Positions 17,377-27,261 of a stretch of 64,000 nucleotides of DNA are shown in pieces. Position 1 is the first letter of the stretch. The number at the start of each line of letters is the position of its first letter. A program made the position numbers and the translations under genes. This stretch comes from Bog-473 sp963751335. GTDB taxonomy: Bacteria > Actinomycetota > Acidimicrobiia > Acidimicrobiales > RAAP-2. Where the stretch lies: positions 62,001 to 126,000 of the forward strand of contig CAVVUB010000009.1 of the NCBI GenBank assembly GCA_963751335.1. The letters run 5' to 3'. The notes under the pieces are model-generated. The model did no database searches, was not told where the DNA came from, and saw only the letters and a list, made by a program, of their open reading frames with translations.

Positions 17377-17853
17377 CTATGCCGTGGCGGGTACGGCTCC
17401 GCCGGGTCGCATCGGCGTATTCTGTCCTGCGGCAAGCCACCACGCGTCGTCGTGGCGTTTGAGCACATACATGGCCATCTCGGAGAACGGCTGATCTGAA
17501 CCGGCGCTGGGTGCAAGTGGCTCGCCTTCGTCGTCCAGGGCCAGCCGAGCGATGTGGGCGACGACCACATCCTCGCCGAGGGCGACGACGTGGCGAACGT
17601 CGTACCGGAAAGCCGGAGTGCCGGTTGATTTCTGTTGGAAGCGAACATGAATCGGGTGGAGCTGTTCATACCCATCGACGAGTGCCCCGTACGGACTACC
17701 CCAGACGACGTCCGCAGCGAATTGCCCGTTCAGGATGTCGGCATCGCGTTGGTCGTGGCCGGCCTGGAGGCCGGCGGCAAACGAGTCGACCACGCGCCGT
17801 GCCTCCGCATTCGCTCCTCCGAGGGTTGGGCGGCTGGTTGTGGACGGAAACAC
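17377..17853 (-). CDS. SgcJ/EcaC-like SnoaL-fold protein
   Basis: A 158-residue NTF2/SnoaL-like protein: FAAGLQAGHDQRDADILNGQ, ADVVWGSPYGALVDGYEQ, ending in MAMYVLKRHDDAWWLAAGQNT. Members catalyse small-molecule hydrolysis, isomerisation or oxidation, or bind ligand only. Three bases separate it from the preceding F420 gene, so they share an operon. Confidence 0.85.
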   Translation of the reverse strand: MFPSTTSRPTLGGANAEARRVVDSFAAGLQAGHDQRDADILNGQFAADVVWGSPYGALVDGYEQLHPIHVRFQQKSTGTPAFRYDVRHVVALGEDVVVAHIARLALDDEGEPLAPSAGSDQPFSEMAMYVLKRHDDAWWLAAGQNTPMRPGGAVPATA

Positions 17854-17856
17854 GGT

Positions 17857-18268
17857 TTACGCCTGACCGTCGTGGAGAGACTTCCGTGGTTCGACGTTTC
17901 CGGCCCCCGGGAAACCCCGACCCTCCAGGTTCCAACTCCACGAGACGGTGGGTGCGACCTTGAGGGCCTGGCTCGAATCGCCGTCTCGTTGAACGACGCT
18001 CGCCTTGCCGTAGACCCGCACGAACCTCGGCGTCCACGGCGTCATCGTGACGAGGTCGTCGACCACCAGAGCGATCAACTCGTTGCCTGCAGCCACGTTC
18101 CGGTACTTGCGTGTCGACAGGAGGTCGAGTCCGCCGATGTAGAAGTCACTGCCGTCGAACTCGAACCCGACCGGGACGACGTCTGGTTGGCCGTCGCCGC
18201 GATACGGTCGCGACGCGGGCCAGCTGCTGTGAGTGCAGATACGCCTTCTCCTCTTCGCTGAACGACAT
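17857..18268 (-). CDS. PPOX class F420-dependent oxidoreductase, frameshifted
   Basis: Starts MSFSEEEKAYLHSQQLARVAT, the usual N-terminus of the F420-dependent PPOX family. A break near 18200 shifts the frame; the remainder (DGQPDVVPVGFEFDG, GGLDLLSTRKYRNVAAG, LVVDDLVTMTPW) fits the family and ends at 17857. About 137 residues after correction. These split-barrel enzymes use reduced F420 to reduce small molecules. Confidence 0.85.
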
Positions 18269-18479
18269 TGAAGCGTTCCTCCTCGCAGAACGGTCCGAAT
18301 GGCTTCTCCAAGCTAACGACCCCGTCGGTGCCACCGTCCGGTCCCGGCAGCGGGAGCGGGGAGTGACCGGTGTCACCCACTCGTTCGATGCTCTTAGCCT
18401 GGGGTCCAGGAAGACCGGAATCCCGATTGCACGGTCGTCCCGTTCGCCTGAGGACGCGTCAGATGCTGTCCGTGGCAGG

Positions 18480-18953
18480 TCAACCCCATTGGCCGTGGAC
18501 GTAGTCGCCCGCCGGTTGCCGGGTGAGGACATTGACCCGGTTGTAGAAGTTGATTAGGGCGATCAGGCCGACGAGCGCCGCCAGCTGGTCCTCGTCGTAG
18601 TGCGTGGCAGCGTTGTGCCAGGCCTCGTCGCTGACCCCACCGGGCGTGTCGGCGATCCTCGTGCCCTCCTCGGTGAGCTCGAGTGCGGCCCGCTCCGCCT
18701 CGGTGAAGACGGTCGCCTCTCTCCAGACCGCGACCAGGTTGAGCCGAAGCGAAGTCTCCCCGTTGTGCTCGGCATCCTTGGTGTGCATGTCGGTGCAGAA
18801 AGCGCAGCCGTTGATCTGACTGGCTCTGATCTTCACCAGTTCCTGCGTGACGGCGGGCAGAGAGGACTGGGTCAGCACTGCCCCGGCGGAATTAATGTGC
18901 TTCGAGAACTTCCCGGCAACAGCGCTTTGCTGGAGGTCAAGTCGAGCTTCCAT
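18480..18953 (-). CDS. Carboxymuconolactone decarboxylase/AhpD family protein
   Basis: A 157-residue alkylhydroperoxidase-like protein. The redox pair CAFC sits in INGCAFCTDMHTKDA, followed by ALVGLIALINFYNRVNV, which is diagnostic of AhpD-like CMD proteins. AAGGAG lies before the ATG at 18953. The family reduces peroxides or acts in disulfide exchange; partners unknown. Confidence 0.92.
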   Translation of the reverse strand: MEARLDLQQSAVAGKFSKHINSAGAVLTQSSLPAVTQELVKIRASQINGCAFCTDMHTKDAEHNGETSLRLNLVAVWREATVFTEAERAALELTEEGTRIADTPGGVSDEAWHNAATHYDEDQLAALVGLIALINFYNRVNVLTRQPAGDYVHGQWG

Positions 18954-19148
18954 GAGGTATCTCCTTTGAATCTGTGGCTTCACCCTGTATGACCCCTCGG
19001 AGGGACAGGATGTGACAGCCCCGCTGCGGCCAGGGCGAACACTCGGGAGCCATGGACCTTCGGGCCCCGAATGGGGGCTGTCGAGCACCGCACCAACCGA
19101 TCTCGATGTACCAAAATGGGTGCACCGACGGCGAGAGGGGTGGCAAGG

Positions 19149-20141
19149 ATGGCGACAGTACAGACGGTCCGAGGGCCGGTCGACTCGGCCGAGCTCGGAG
19201 CGACTTACATGCACGAGCACGTGTTCGTCCTCACCCCCGACGTGCAATACAACTATCCGGCCGAATGGGGAAGCGAAGACGATCGGGTGGCGGACGCGGT
19301 CGTCAAGCTCACAGCCTTGGCCGCCCAAGGTATTCGGAGCATTGCCGACCCCACCGTCGTGGGGCTGGGACGGTACATCCCCCGTATCCAACGGATCGCC
19401 GAACAGGTTCCCGAGCTCAACATCATCGCGGCCACCGGTTGCTACACCTACGACCAGGTGCCGTTCTTCTTCTTCTATCGGGGTCCGGCCCTCTCGGCGA
19501 TGGCCGGCACCGAGGTGCCCGATCCGATGGTGGACATGTTCATCGGCGACATCACCGATGGGATCGCCGGGACTGGTGTAAAAGCCGCGTTTCTCAAGTG
19601 CGCCATCGATCATCAGGGCATGACAGATGGTGTCGCCCGGGTCATGCGGGCGGTGGCGCGAGCGCACCGCCACACAGGTGCTCCCATCACGGTGCACACC
19701 CATCCGGGTTCTCACACCGGCCTGGCCGTCAAGGAGCTTCTGTGTGACGAGGAAGGAGTCGATCCGAGCCGAGTCGTGCTGGGCCATTCCGGCGACAGCG
19801 GCGACGTCGACCACCTGAGCGCTCTCGCCGACCAAGGGTTCATCCTCGGTATGGACCGCTTCGGACTCAACGTGGAGACGACATTCGAGGCACGAGCCGA
19901 CACCGTGGTCGCACTGTGCGAGCGCGGGTACGCCGACCGGATGGTCCTCGCCCACGACGCGGCCTGTTACATCGATTTCATCGATCCCAACGTGATTGGG
20001 CTGATGACGCAGTGGCATTACCTCCATATCCATGATGAGGTCCTGCCCTACCTGCGCGAACACGGGGTGACGGAGGCGCAGATCGACAGCATGCTTGTGG
20101 GGACACCCCGTCGTTACTTCGAGAACACCGCCGCCTATTGA
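19149..20141 (+). CDS. Phosphotriesterase-like amidohydrolase
   Basis: A 330-residue TIM-barrel metal hydrolase. Candidate ligands are all visible: HEHVF at ~residue 22, the bridging-Lys region AAFLKCAIDH, HTHPG, LGHSGD, and the final Asp in AHDAACYID. The start MATVQTVRG is preferred over longer frames. The family includes lactonases (quorum-quenching type), organophosphate hydrolases and Php proteins; which of these it is cannot be judged. It stands alone between genes of opposite strand. Confidence 0.92.
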   Translation: MATVQTVRGPVDSAELGATYMHEHVFVLTPDVQYNYPAEWGSEDDRVADAVVKLTALAAQGIRSIADPTVVGLGRYIPRIQRIAEQVPELNIIAATGCYTYDQVPFFFFYRGPALSAMAGTEVPDPMVDMFIGDITDGIAGTGVKAAFLKCAIDHQGMTDGVARVMRAVARAHRHTGAPITVHTHPGSHTGLAVKELLCDEEGVDPSRVVLGHSGDSGDVDHLSALADQGFILGMDRFGLNVETTFEARADTVVALCERGYADRMVLAHDAACYIDFIDPNVIGLMTQWHYLHIHDEVLPYLREHGVTEAQIDSMLVGTPRRYFENTAAY

Positions 20142-20180
20142 AAGTCACCTCAGGACGGAGGCTCGAACGGTTGCGCCGAG

Positions 20181-21518
20181 TCAGGGGGGACCACCAAGGG
20201 TCAGCACGGCGCCGGACATGGTGAGGCTTCGGATGTAGAGGGCCCGGTTGTTGGGGAACCCGACCGCCCCCGGGTTCCAGGCGGCGAAGGCGATCCACGA
20301 GTTGCCCTGTGCGTCCTGGAAGACTGATTCACCACCCGGTCCGGCCATCCCGTTGCCCGACGAGAGGATCGGCGTCTGCGAGGCATCGGTGCAGGGCCCC
20401 AAGGGTGCGGCGCAGATGGCCACCCCGACTCGCGTAGTTGGCCGTGCCCCAGTCGTTTCCGGAATAGAAGAGCAGGTAACGGCCGTTCACGGCGACCATG
20501 TCAGGGGCCTCGACGGTTCCTGCTTCCCAGCCCTGATCGGGCGAAAGGATGTTGGTCGCGGTCGAGCCCGACGCTGAAGGAATTCCCCGAAGGGTCCAAC
20601 TGCTGCGCCCAGAGGCGAGATGAGCCGGGACCGCCCGACTTCCAGAGGAGATAGGGCGTGCCGCCGTTCGGGTCGACGAAGACTGACGGATCGATGGAGC
20701 CCCCGAGCGACGGCTGGCACTCGAGAGGCGTCGCTCGAGGTGTCGGTGAAGGGACCCTGCGGTGATGCCGCGGTGGCCACCGAAATGCATTCAGTGGCGC
20801 TCGCCATCGGGTCCACGGCGTAGTACAGGTCGTATTGCCCACCGATCTGGGTCACCGAGGGCGCCCAGGTGGACCCCTTGATCGCCCAGGACGGGAGATG
20901 CGGCAGCGCGTTGCCGACTGCCGTCCAGTGCTCCAAGTCGGTCGAATCGATGATCTGGATATTGCCGGCGACCGAGTTCGTCGCGTAGGCGTAGTACGTC
21001 TGGCCCACCAGGATCACGTCGGGATCAGGAAAGTCGAAGGGATAGACGAGGCCTGATTTCGTGCCGCCGGCCAACTCGGTGCAGGCATCGGAGACGACCG
21101 AGATGTCATTGGCCGCCTTGGCATTGTCTCCACCTGTTGATGGCGCCGAGCGCGCTCTGGACGCCTCCCAGGCACGTCTCGAGGGTGCCGATGTTGACGC
21201 CCAGCAGGAAGGCAGCCTGCTTCGTCGAGTTGAGCGACGTGTTGGTGTCGGCCAGTTGACCCGTGCGTGACTGCGATGTACGACTCGAGCTCGCTCCGCT
21301 TCGTCGCCGTGGCCATCCTCGTGGCCGCCGTGGCCTTGACCTGATGCCGGAGAGAGCTCAGGTGCTGGTTCGCCGCCGTCAGCGTCGCCGTTTCGTGTCG
21401 CGCCCGGGCCCGGGCGTCGACGTCGGTCCAGATCGCCGCGATCGAGAAGCACCGTGCAGACCGAGAGGGCGAGGAGAAACCACCGCCTCCGCCGGCGGGT
21501 GCGGGCCCGATCAGCCAC
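20181..21518 (-). CDS. Membrane-anchored GH43-like glycoside hydrolase, multiply frameshifted
   Basis: The GTG at 21518 gives MADRARTRRRRR then a hydrophobic anchor (WFLLALSVCTVLL) whose outer part continues in another frame. Next comes a coiled coil (TLTAANQHLSSLRHQVKAT) and a Cys-bounded module (CLGGVQSALGAI ... VVSDAC). The GH43 five-blade domain follows: catalytic Asp in DFPDPDVILVGQTYYAYATN, DPSVFVDPNGG, acid Glu in VEAPDMVAVNGRYLLFYSG. It ends in LYIRSLTMSGAVLTLGGPP. At least six single-base breaks lie near 21470, 21265, 21130, 20735, 20560 and 20430. An arabinanase-like role is inferred. Confidence 0.8.
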
Positions 21519-22065
21519 CGGACGCCGTCGAGCAACTCGCGTTCACCGAGCTGAGCTCGGTGATCGCGTTGGCTTGACTCCCGACCGCCAGGGCATTGAG
21601 GGCCTCTTGGACCCCGCCCAGGCAGGTGTGGAGCGCCGAGATCCTGGAGGTTTGTTGGGAGACGTCGACCTGGGTCGCGGCCAGTTCGGACTGGGCTGCC
21701 TTGAGCTGGGCCGCGACCTGGTCGTAGGCGGTGCTGTCGCTGCCGACCTGGGTTGCCAGTAGCTCGACGTCGTGGCGGAGCTTCGCCAACTGTTGCGCCA
21801 CGTCAGCCGTCTTGTGGCGCGTGACATGCAGTGCGGTCCGCGCCCGGTCGGCTTGGTCGTGCTCGCGGACCTGGTCGTCGATCAGCCAACCCAGCGTGGA
21901 GAGGAAGAGGGCCGTTGCGCCAAGGGCCACGCCCCAGCGCACCACGCTTCTGAGTCGATGCGGCGCCGGAGGCGCGCCCACCGAAGGGGGCCGGAGTCCC
22001 GTTTCGAGCAAGTCCATCAGATCGGGACTTCCTCGCCGTTCTGTGGCGTTCCTGCTCGGTGGCAC
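21511..22065 (-). CDS. Membrane-anchored coiled-coil protein sharing the GH43 anchor module
   Basis: About 184 residues from a GTG at 22065 just after the padR stop (an ATG at 22017 is possible). A single helix (VVRWGVALGATALFLSTLGWLI) follows a short cytoplasmic tail; the outside part is a heptad-rich helix (VAQQLAKLRHDVELLATQVG ... LKAAQSELAATQ) and CLGGVQEALNAL ... ELSSVNASC. The final module matches the linker of the neighbouring GH43 protein. No enzymatic domain. Its end overlaps the GH43 start by eight bases. Function unknown. Confidence 0.75.
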   Translation of the reverse strand: MPPSRNATERRGSPDLMDLLETGLRPPSVGAPPAPHRLRSVVRWGVALGATALFLSTLGWLIDDQVREHDQADRARTALHVTRHKTADVAQQLAKLRHDVELLATQVGSDSTAYDQVAAQLKAAQSELAATQVDVSQQTSRISALHTCLGGVQEALNALAVGSQANAITELSSVNASCSTASGG

Positions 22066-22066
22066 C

Positions 22067-22381
22067 TCATACCGCTCCAGCGATGCGCCTGAGCCCGATT
22101 TTGGCAATGCGAGCCGACTCGTTCAGGCGCTGTTCGACCGCATGAAGCCCGTCGGACGTGATCCGGTAGGGGTGACGTCGATCGTGCGCCGGAAGTGCAA
22201 CAACCAGGCCGGCATCCTCGAGTTTGGAGAGACAGCCGTACAGGGTTCCCGGACCCAGGGTGACACCTGCAAACGCCTCGATGTCCTTGATCAGCGCGTA
22301 CCCGTGCTTGGGACCTCCGGCCAAGCTTGTCAGGACCAGGGTGCTTCGGTCAGAGGATCCTCGTATCCGCTCGGTGGTCAC
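22067..22381 (-). CDS. PadR family transcriptional regulator
   Basis: A 104-residue winged helix of the short PadR type: STLVLTSLAGGPKHGYALIK, GTLYGCLSKLEDAGLV, and HPYRITSDGLHAVEQ. GTG start at 22381. The downstream anchored proteins follow within one base, so it probably controls them. A loose inverted match (TATGTCGC at 22422-22429 with GCGACGATA at 22445-22453) upstream could be its site but is weak. Confidence 0.9.
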   Translation of the reverse strand: MTTERIRGSSDRSTLVLTSLAGGPKHGYALIKDIEAFAGVTLGPGTLYGCLSKLEDAGLVVALPAHDRRHPYRITSDGLHAVEQRLNESARIAKIGLRRIAGAV

Positions 22382-22496
22382 GACCGGCTCCTGGTGTCGG
22401 CTCGGTTAGCTCTCACGATGATATGTCGCAAAGTGTAGGAAAGCGCGACGATAGGGCAACGTCGAATCGCGGGCCAATTCCGATGTGGTCGCCGAC

Positions 22497-23667
22497 TCAA
22501 TCGAGGAACGTACGGAAACGCCGGCGGTAGGCGGCGAATCGACGCGCCAAGGCGTCTGCAGTGAGGCCGAATTCGGCGGCGTCGTATTGATGTCGACCGT
22601 GCTTGTCCTTCGGGTTGTCAGCTCGCCAGTCCAGCATGCGGACCACAGCCTTGTCCCCGAGCTCGTCGCCGAGCCACTCGTAGAGGCGCTGGATCTCGGC
22701 CAGCGGGTCCGATTGAAACTGGGTGAAGCCGATATCGAAGAACTTGGCATCCCGAGTCGGATCCCGGCGAAACTCGAGAATCCGATCCAGAGCGATACCC
22801 CAATGCTCCATGTTGAGCTCTCCCACGTACCGGGCATCCGTGCCCGGATTGCCGGCCATCAGCATGGTGAGGTAGAGGTCGCACACCGAGGGCAGAACCT
22901 TGGAGATGTCCCGGTGTGTCTGCACGAACCGCGCCCCAGGGAAGACCTTCTCGAAGTCGGCGAGGAACATTGTGTGCGTCGGACTTTTCAGTCGCCATCG
23001 CTTCTCGGGTGTCTTCCACTGCAACAGCTTCAACACTCGCTTTTCGTAGCGATAGGTCGGTTCCATATCGCAGTTGGCGAACCAGTCTGCGTACGAGGGG
23101 ATGTGGGCAGACACCAGGAAGTACTGCGCCTTGAACTCCAGGGCCATGAGGTCGTGGTCTTCCATTGGCCCAGTTGGCGACTGCGGCAACATCGAGCGCA
23201 GACGCGGCGCCATCGCGCTGTGGCTGCGCTCCACCATGGCCCGCGCCGTGCTCCATCCGTGCCTCGTCCTCGTCGGGGAAGAGGCCGGGCGGTGGGCAGG
23301 GAGACACCTCTTCCCAGATGCGCAGGCTGCGAAAACCCCCGTCCTCGGCCAGCATGCAGGAGAGGGCGGTCGAGCCGGTGCGGGGGAACCCCACGCCGAG
23401 GAACTCGATCTCGACCTCCTGCTCGTCTATCTCGGGGTGCAGGGCGTACCAGTGCTCGACCTTCAAGCGGTTGACCAACGGTCTGACCAGGGACGAGTAG
23501 AAGGAGTCCTCGCCGAATTCGTTGAAGGTCGACTCGCTGAGGGCGGAGCGGACGAGGACTTCGAATCCCTCCCGCCAGCTGTCGCCGCCGAAGTCGTCGA
23601 GCCCGGTCTCCGCCGTTGCCAGGGCGATGAGGTCGTCGACCCGGCTTGCGACCTCATCGCTCCTCAC
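22497..23667 (-). CDS. Sulfotransferase family protein, frameshifted
   Basis: The N-terminal frame carries the PAPS 5-phosphosulfate loop GVGFPRTGSTALSCMLAE and a preceding DSFYSSLVRPLVNRL helix. Near 23235 it breaks, and the second frame continues through PEKRWRLKSPTHTMFLADF and the 3-phosphate motif VQTHRDISKVLPSVCDLY to the stop at 22497. About 389 residues when corrected. It transfers a sulfate from PAPS to an unknown acceptor. Its ATG overlaps the stop of the upstream gene by four bases. Confidence 0.86.
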
Positions 23668-24706
23668 TGATCCGTGATCTGGCTTCCCGGAGTGGAGCGT
23701 TCCATCATGCCGTGGGCCGATTCGTCATCCCAGGTGTAGCGGGTGATGGCCTGCTGGAGGACGGGGAAGTCCGGGTTGGACCCGACGCCGCCCATGACCT
23801 TGAAGTTGGACATGACCGATCTGCCGTCAATGCGCGTCGTGCCCTTTGCGGTCTCGAGGACGACCGAGACGTCCTCGTCGGACGGCTCCAGCCGACGCAG
23901 CCATGGTGCCTCGACGACCCAAGCCGGGACGAGACCGCCGTCTCCCTCGAAGAGGTAGCCCTCGTTGTAGGTGGCCAGTCCGTCGTCGCGCGGTGGGTAC
24001 GTGATGTAGCCGAAGGCCCGCCCGCTCGGGAAGACGGCGGATTGCCAGGCGTGACCCCGGAAGGTCCCGAGCCGGCGAACTGCCTTGCCGGCGGACCCGG
24101 AGCGCTCCACCGTCGAACGGGTGTTCCTCGTCCCCGATGCGAACGGTACCGATTGCCGGGAGAGTTGCTCGAAACGGGGCCCACCCATCAGCGCTCCCTC
24201 GTCCTGCTCTTCGAGCACGCGCCTGGCCTCGGGAAGGAGAGCCCCGTTTTCCCACGGAGGGACGACGGATCGATGTCGATGTCGATCAGGACCGGGACGC
24301 CGGCTTCGTCGCTCCGGCGGTCGGAAATCTGGTCGGCCACCGTCGACGGCGTGGCCAGGCCGTCGAACCGAATCTTCCAATGTCGGAACGGCTCGACCAG
24401 CTCGAAGGCCAGTGGACCGGCACCCAGAATCCGTGGCTTTCCGTCAGATCCCAGCGGTTGGTGGACGGAACCGGAGCCGAAGAGGTTGAAGTTCTGTCCC
24501 GTGGTCGTCGTCAGGTTCAGCTGGACGTCATGGGTGTCCCATTGATCGGCCGCCGCTTCGACGCCGACGCGGGGCAGGCCGACCGGACCGCCGGCATCGG
24601 TCCAGAGCCACGCGTTGACCGACTCGCGCATGTCCGGATCGTCCGGCTGTTCCGCGAAGACGAACTCACGCTCGTCGCCCAACCCACCTGTCAGGTCCAC
24701 GGTCAT
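23664..24706 (-). CDS. Conserved hypothetical protein coupled to sulfotransferase, frameshifted
   Basis: About 347 residues in two frames joined near 24240. The N-terminal part is beta-rich (DMRESVNAWLWTDAGGPVG, DQWDTHDVQLNLTTTTG); the C-terminal part has WQSAVFPSGRAFGYITYPP and YNEGYLFEGDGG. It faintly recalls DUF7064/DUF7065 lipocalin-like proteins that sit beside sulfotransferases, but I am unsure. No signal peptide. The four-base overlap with the sulfotransferase implies a joint pathway. Confidence 0.7.
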
Positions 24707-24740
24707 TGGTTCTCCCCAACCGGTGCGTGCCGCGCAATGC

Positions 24741-25646
24741 TCACCCCGTGACGGAGGACACCCAGGCCTTGGCGACGTCGGCCGGCTGTTCCTGCTGGGC
24801 CGTCACCTCGAGGTTCAACTTGGAGATGGCATCGGTGGTCAGCTTGGCGTCGATCTTGTTCAGCACCTTGGCCACGCCGGCCGTGTCGACCGACTTGCGG
24901 ATCACCGGGACGATGTAGTCCGCTCCTTCGAGGTGCTTGTTGTCGGTCAGCGCGACGAAGTTGTTCGAAACGACGTTCCCGTCGCTCGAGAACAGCTCGA
25001 CCACCTGCACCTCGCCGTTCTTGAGGGCAGCCACGCTGAGCGGGCCGGCCTCGTCGAGCGACTTGAAGCCCGCGAAGTTGAGGCCGTACACCTTCTTCAG
25101 TCCCGGCTCGCAGCCGGCGAAGGTCGGGCACTCCGGTGGGCCGCCCAAGGTCAACTTCGACGCGTACGGCTTGAGGCTCGAAAGGGTGGTGAGGTGGTCC
25201 TTCGAGGCCGTCGCTTTCGTCACCGCGAACACGTTGGTGTCGAGGGCCTTTGAGGCCGGCAGGACCGTCACGCCATGGGAGGCCAGAGCCTTCTGGTCGG
25301 CCGGGATCGCCGTCGCAATGTTGTCCCCGGCCGCTTGCGGCTTACCGCCGTGGAGGAACCCGAGCAGCGACGCCGCGTAATCAGGCTCCAAGTTGATCTG
25401 CCCCTTCTCGAGGGCGGGGACCACGATCGCCCGTGTGCCGAGGCTCGGCTCGACCTTCACCGGGTAGCCCGCCTTCTGGAGGACGTCCGCCCAGATGTTC
25501 GACACGATCGCCTGCTCCTCGAAGTTGGTCGAGCCGATCACGATGGAGGGCTTGTCGCTCGAGGCGGACGCCGACGTGGCCGGGACGGCCAACGTGGTGG
25601 CCAGCAGAGCCAGGGCTCCGAGGGCGAGTGGACGCGTGATGCGCAT
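24741..25646 (-). CDS. Opu-type ABC transporter substrate-binding protein
   Basis: A secreted 301-residue protein. The Sec signal peptide (RITRPLALGALALLATTLAV, cut after SASA) has no lipobox Cys. The mature part begins KPSIVIGSTNFEEQAIVSNI, typical of glycine betaine/carnitine/choline binding proteins (OpuAC/OsmF-like). Gene order and the ATPase with CBS domains support osmolyte uptake. The exact ligand is unknown. Confidence 0.9.
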   Translation of the reverse strand: MRITRPLALGALALLATTLAVPATSASASSDKPSIVIGSTNFEEQAIVSNIWADVLQKAGYPVKVEPSLGTRAIVVPALEKGQINLEPDYAASLLGFLHGGKPQAAGDNIATAIPADQKALASHGVTVLPASKALDTNVFAVTKATASKDHLTTLSSLKPYASKLTLGGPPECPTFAGCEPGLKKVYGLNFAGFKSLDEAGPLSVAALKNGEVQVVELFSSDGNVVSNNFVALTDNKHLEGADYIVPVIRKSVDTAGVAKVLNKIDAKLTTDAISKLNLEVTAQQEQPADVAKAWVSSVTG

Positions 25647-25746
25647 GTGGGGTTACCTGCTTGTTCGTCGGACGGCCGTCTCGTCGGCAAGACGCAACGC
25701 AACCGTAACGGGTGGTCGGGGGAGGCGAAATCCTGACCTATCCCGA

Positions 25747-26506
25747 TCAACATTTGCAAGTAGGGGGTGCCTGACAAAGTCGGACGCGGCCAGCAGTCCA
25801 CCGCCGCCGGCGGCCCGCGCCCTGAGCCTGGCGCCGCAGGGGACGAGGTGTCAAAGCCCTGGTCAGCAGGCCGAGCGCCAGCGCCACCAGCCCGGCCATG
25901 GCCGCCACCAGTAGAGCGCCGCTGAAGGCCAGAACGGAGTCTTGGGTGTTCGAGACCCGTGATGACGTAGGTCCCGAGGTCTGCGTAGCTGACGTACGCG
26001 GCCAGGGTGGACGTCGCCACGACTTCGATGCACGCGGTGCGCACGCCGGCCATGACGAACGGGAGAGCGAGGGGCGCCTCGACCGTGCGCAGCACCTGGC
26101 CACCGGTGAGTCCCATGGCTTTCGCGGCGTCGCGCACGTCGGCGTCGACCTCGCGCATGCCGACGTAGGTGTTGGTCAGGATGGGCGGGATGGCCAGCGC
26201 GGTGAGGGCCAACCAGGCGGCCAGGAAGCCGTTCCACTTCAGCGAGATGGCGGGTTGGATCGCCAGCAGGGTCAGGAGGGCCAGCGTGGGCACGGCTCGG
26301 AACGCGTTGGCCGCGTTCACGGCGACGAGCCCGCCGCGCCCGGTGTGGCCGAGCACGACTCCCAGGCCTCCGCCGAGGGCGATGGCGGTGACCACCACGG
26401 CGAACGAGAGCGTCAGCTGATGCCAGAAGAGCAGGGGGATCCCCTGGGGTCCGGTCCAGTTCGCCTCCGTGGTGAACCATCCGAACACCTGCGCGAGGAA
26501 TGACAT
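25747..26506 (-). CDS. Opu-type ABC transporter permease, frameshifted
   Basis: ATG at 26506 (MSFLAQVF). Several hydrophobic helices and the EAA loop around VRDAAKAMGLTGGQVLRTVE are clear. The frame breaks near 25945 (after YVITGLEHP); the last helix (ALLVAAMAGLVALALGLL) is in another frame ending at 25747. The start follows the stop of the sister permease by one base. A gap of 100 bases leads to the binding-protein gene. Confidence 0.85.
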
Positions 26507-26507
26507 C

Positions 26508-27187
26508 TCAAGCCTCCCGGCCGCGACCGGTCCGCGTCCAGGGCACGACGAGGCGTTGCGCGGCGACGAGGAGGAGGTCGGCCACCGCGGCCAGCGCAAT
26601 GGAGAGCACGAGGCCCACGATGATCGGCGTGTTGTAGCCGATCGTGAAGCCGTAGGTGATCTGCTGGCCGAGCCCCCCGAGGCCGATCAACGCGGTGACC
26701 GTCACGAGTCCGATGACCGTGGCCGTCGCCACGCGCAGTCCGGCGAAGATGTAGGGCAGGGCCAGCGGCAGGTCGACCTTGATCGAGCGCGGCGTTCTGG
26801 GAGTACCCCAGGGCTGTCGCCGCCTCGCGGGCGTCCGCTGGCACCGCGTCGAGCCCGGCCACGGTGTTCCAGATCAGGATGAGGAGCGTGTATCCGACCA
26901 GCGCGACCTCCGCCGTGGTGTAGGAGCACGATGCCGGTGATGGGTACGAGGATGGCGAACAAGGCCAACGACGGGATGATGTAGAGGGTGCTGGCCAAGC
27001 CGAAGACGGGCGAACGGATGATCCGGTAGCGCCAGGCCAGCACGGCGAGAGGGATCGAAATGGCCGTCCCGATGGCGATGGCCAGCACGGTCAGCAGAAT
27101 GTGCTGGACCAGGTCGCCCTGAATCTGGTCCCAGTTGCTGGTGATGTAGCTCCACCGGAAGAAGGGGTTGGTCGTCCCCGGCAGCAT
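26508..27187 (-). CDS. Opu-type ABC transporter permease, frameshifted
   Basis: First gene of the leftward transporter cluster. Helices ILLTVLAIAIGTAISIPLAVL and FGLASTLYIIPSLALFAIL are in the first frame. Breaks near 26925 and 26795 interrupt the EAA region (ADAREAATALGYSQN in another frame); the last part (TATVIGLVTVTALIGLGGLG) ends at 26508. The corrected length of ~226 residues fits the family. Confidence 0.85.
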
Positions 27188-27261
27188 CGTGTTGACGTTA
27201 GCGGCCGGCCATCCGTCCGGCCCCCGTCGGCGGCGGCGGGCGGTCGGTAACCTGGTGTCCA

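Noticed and set aside
22422..22453. PadR operator upstream of padR
   Set aside because: The inverted match is interrupted and weak, so it is noted in the gene entry only.
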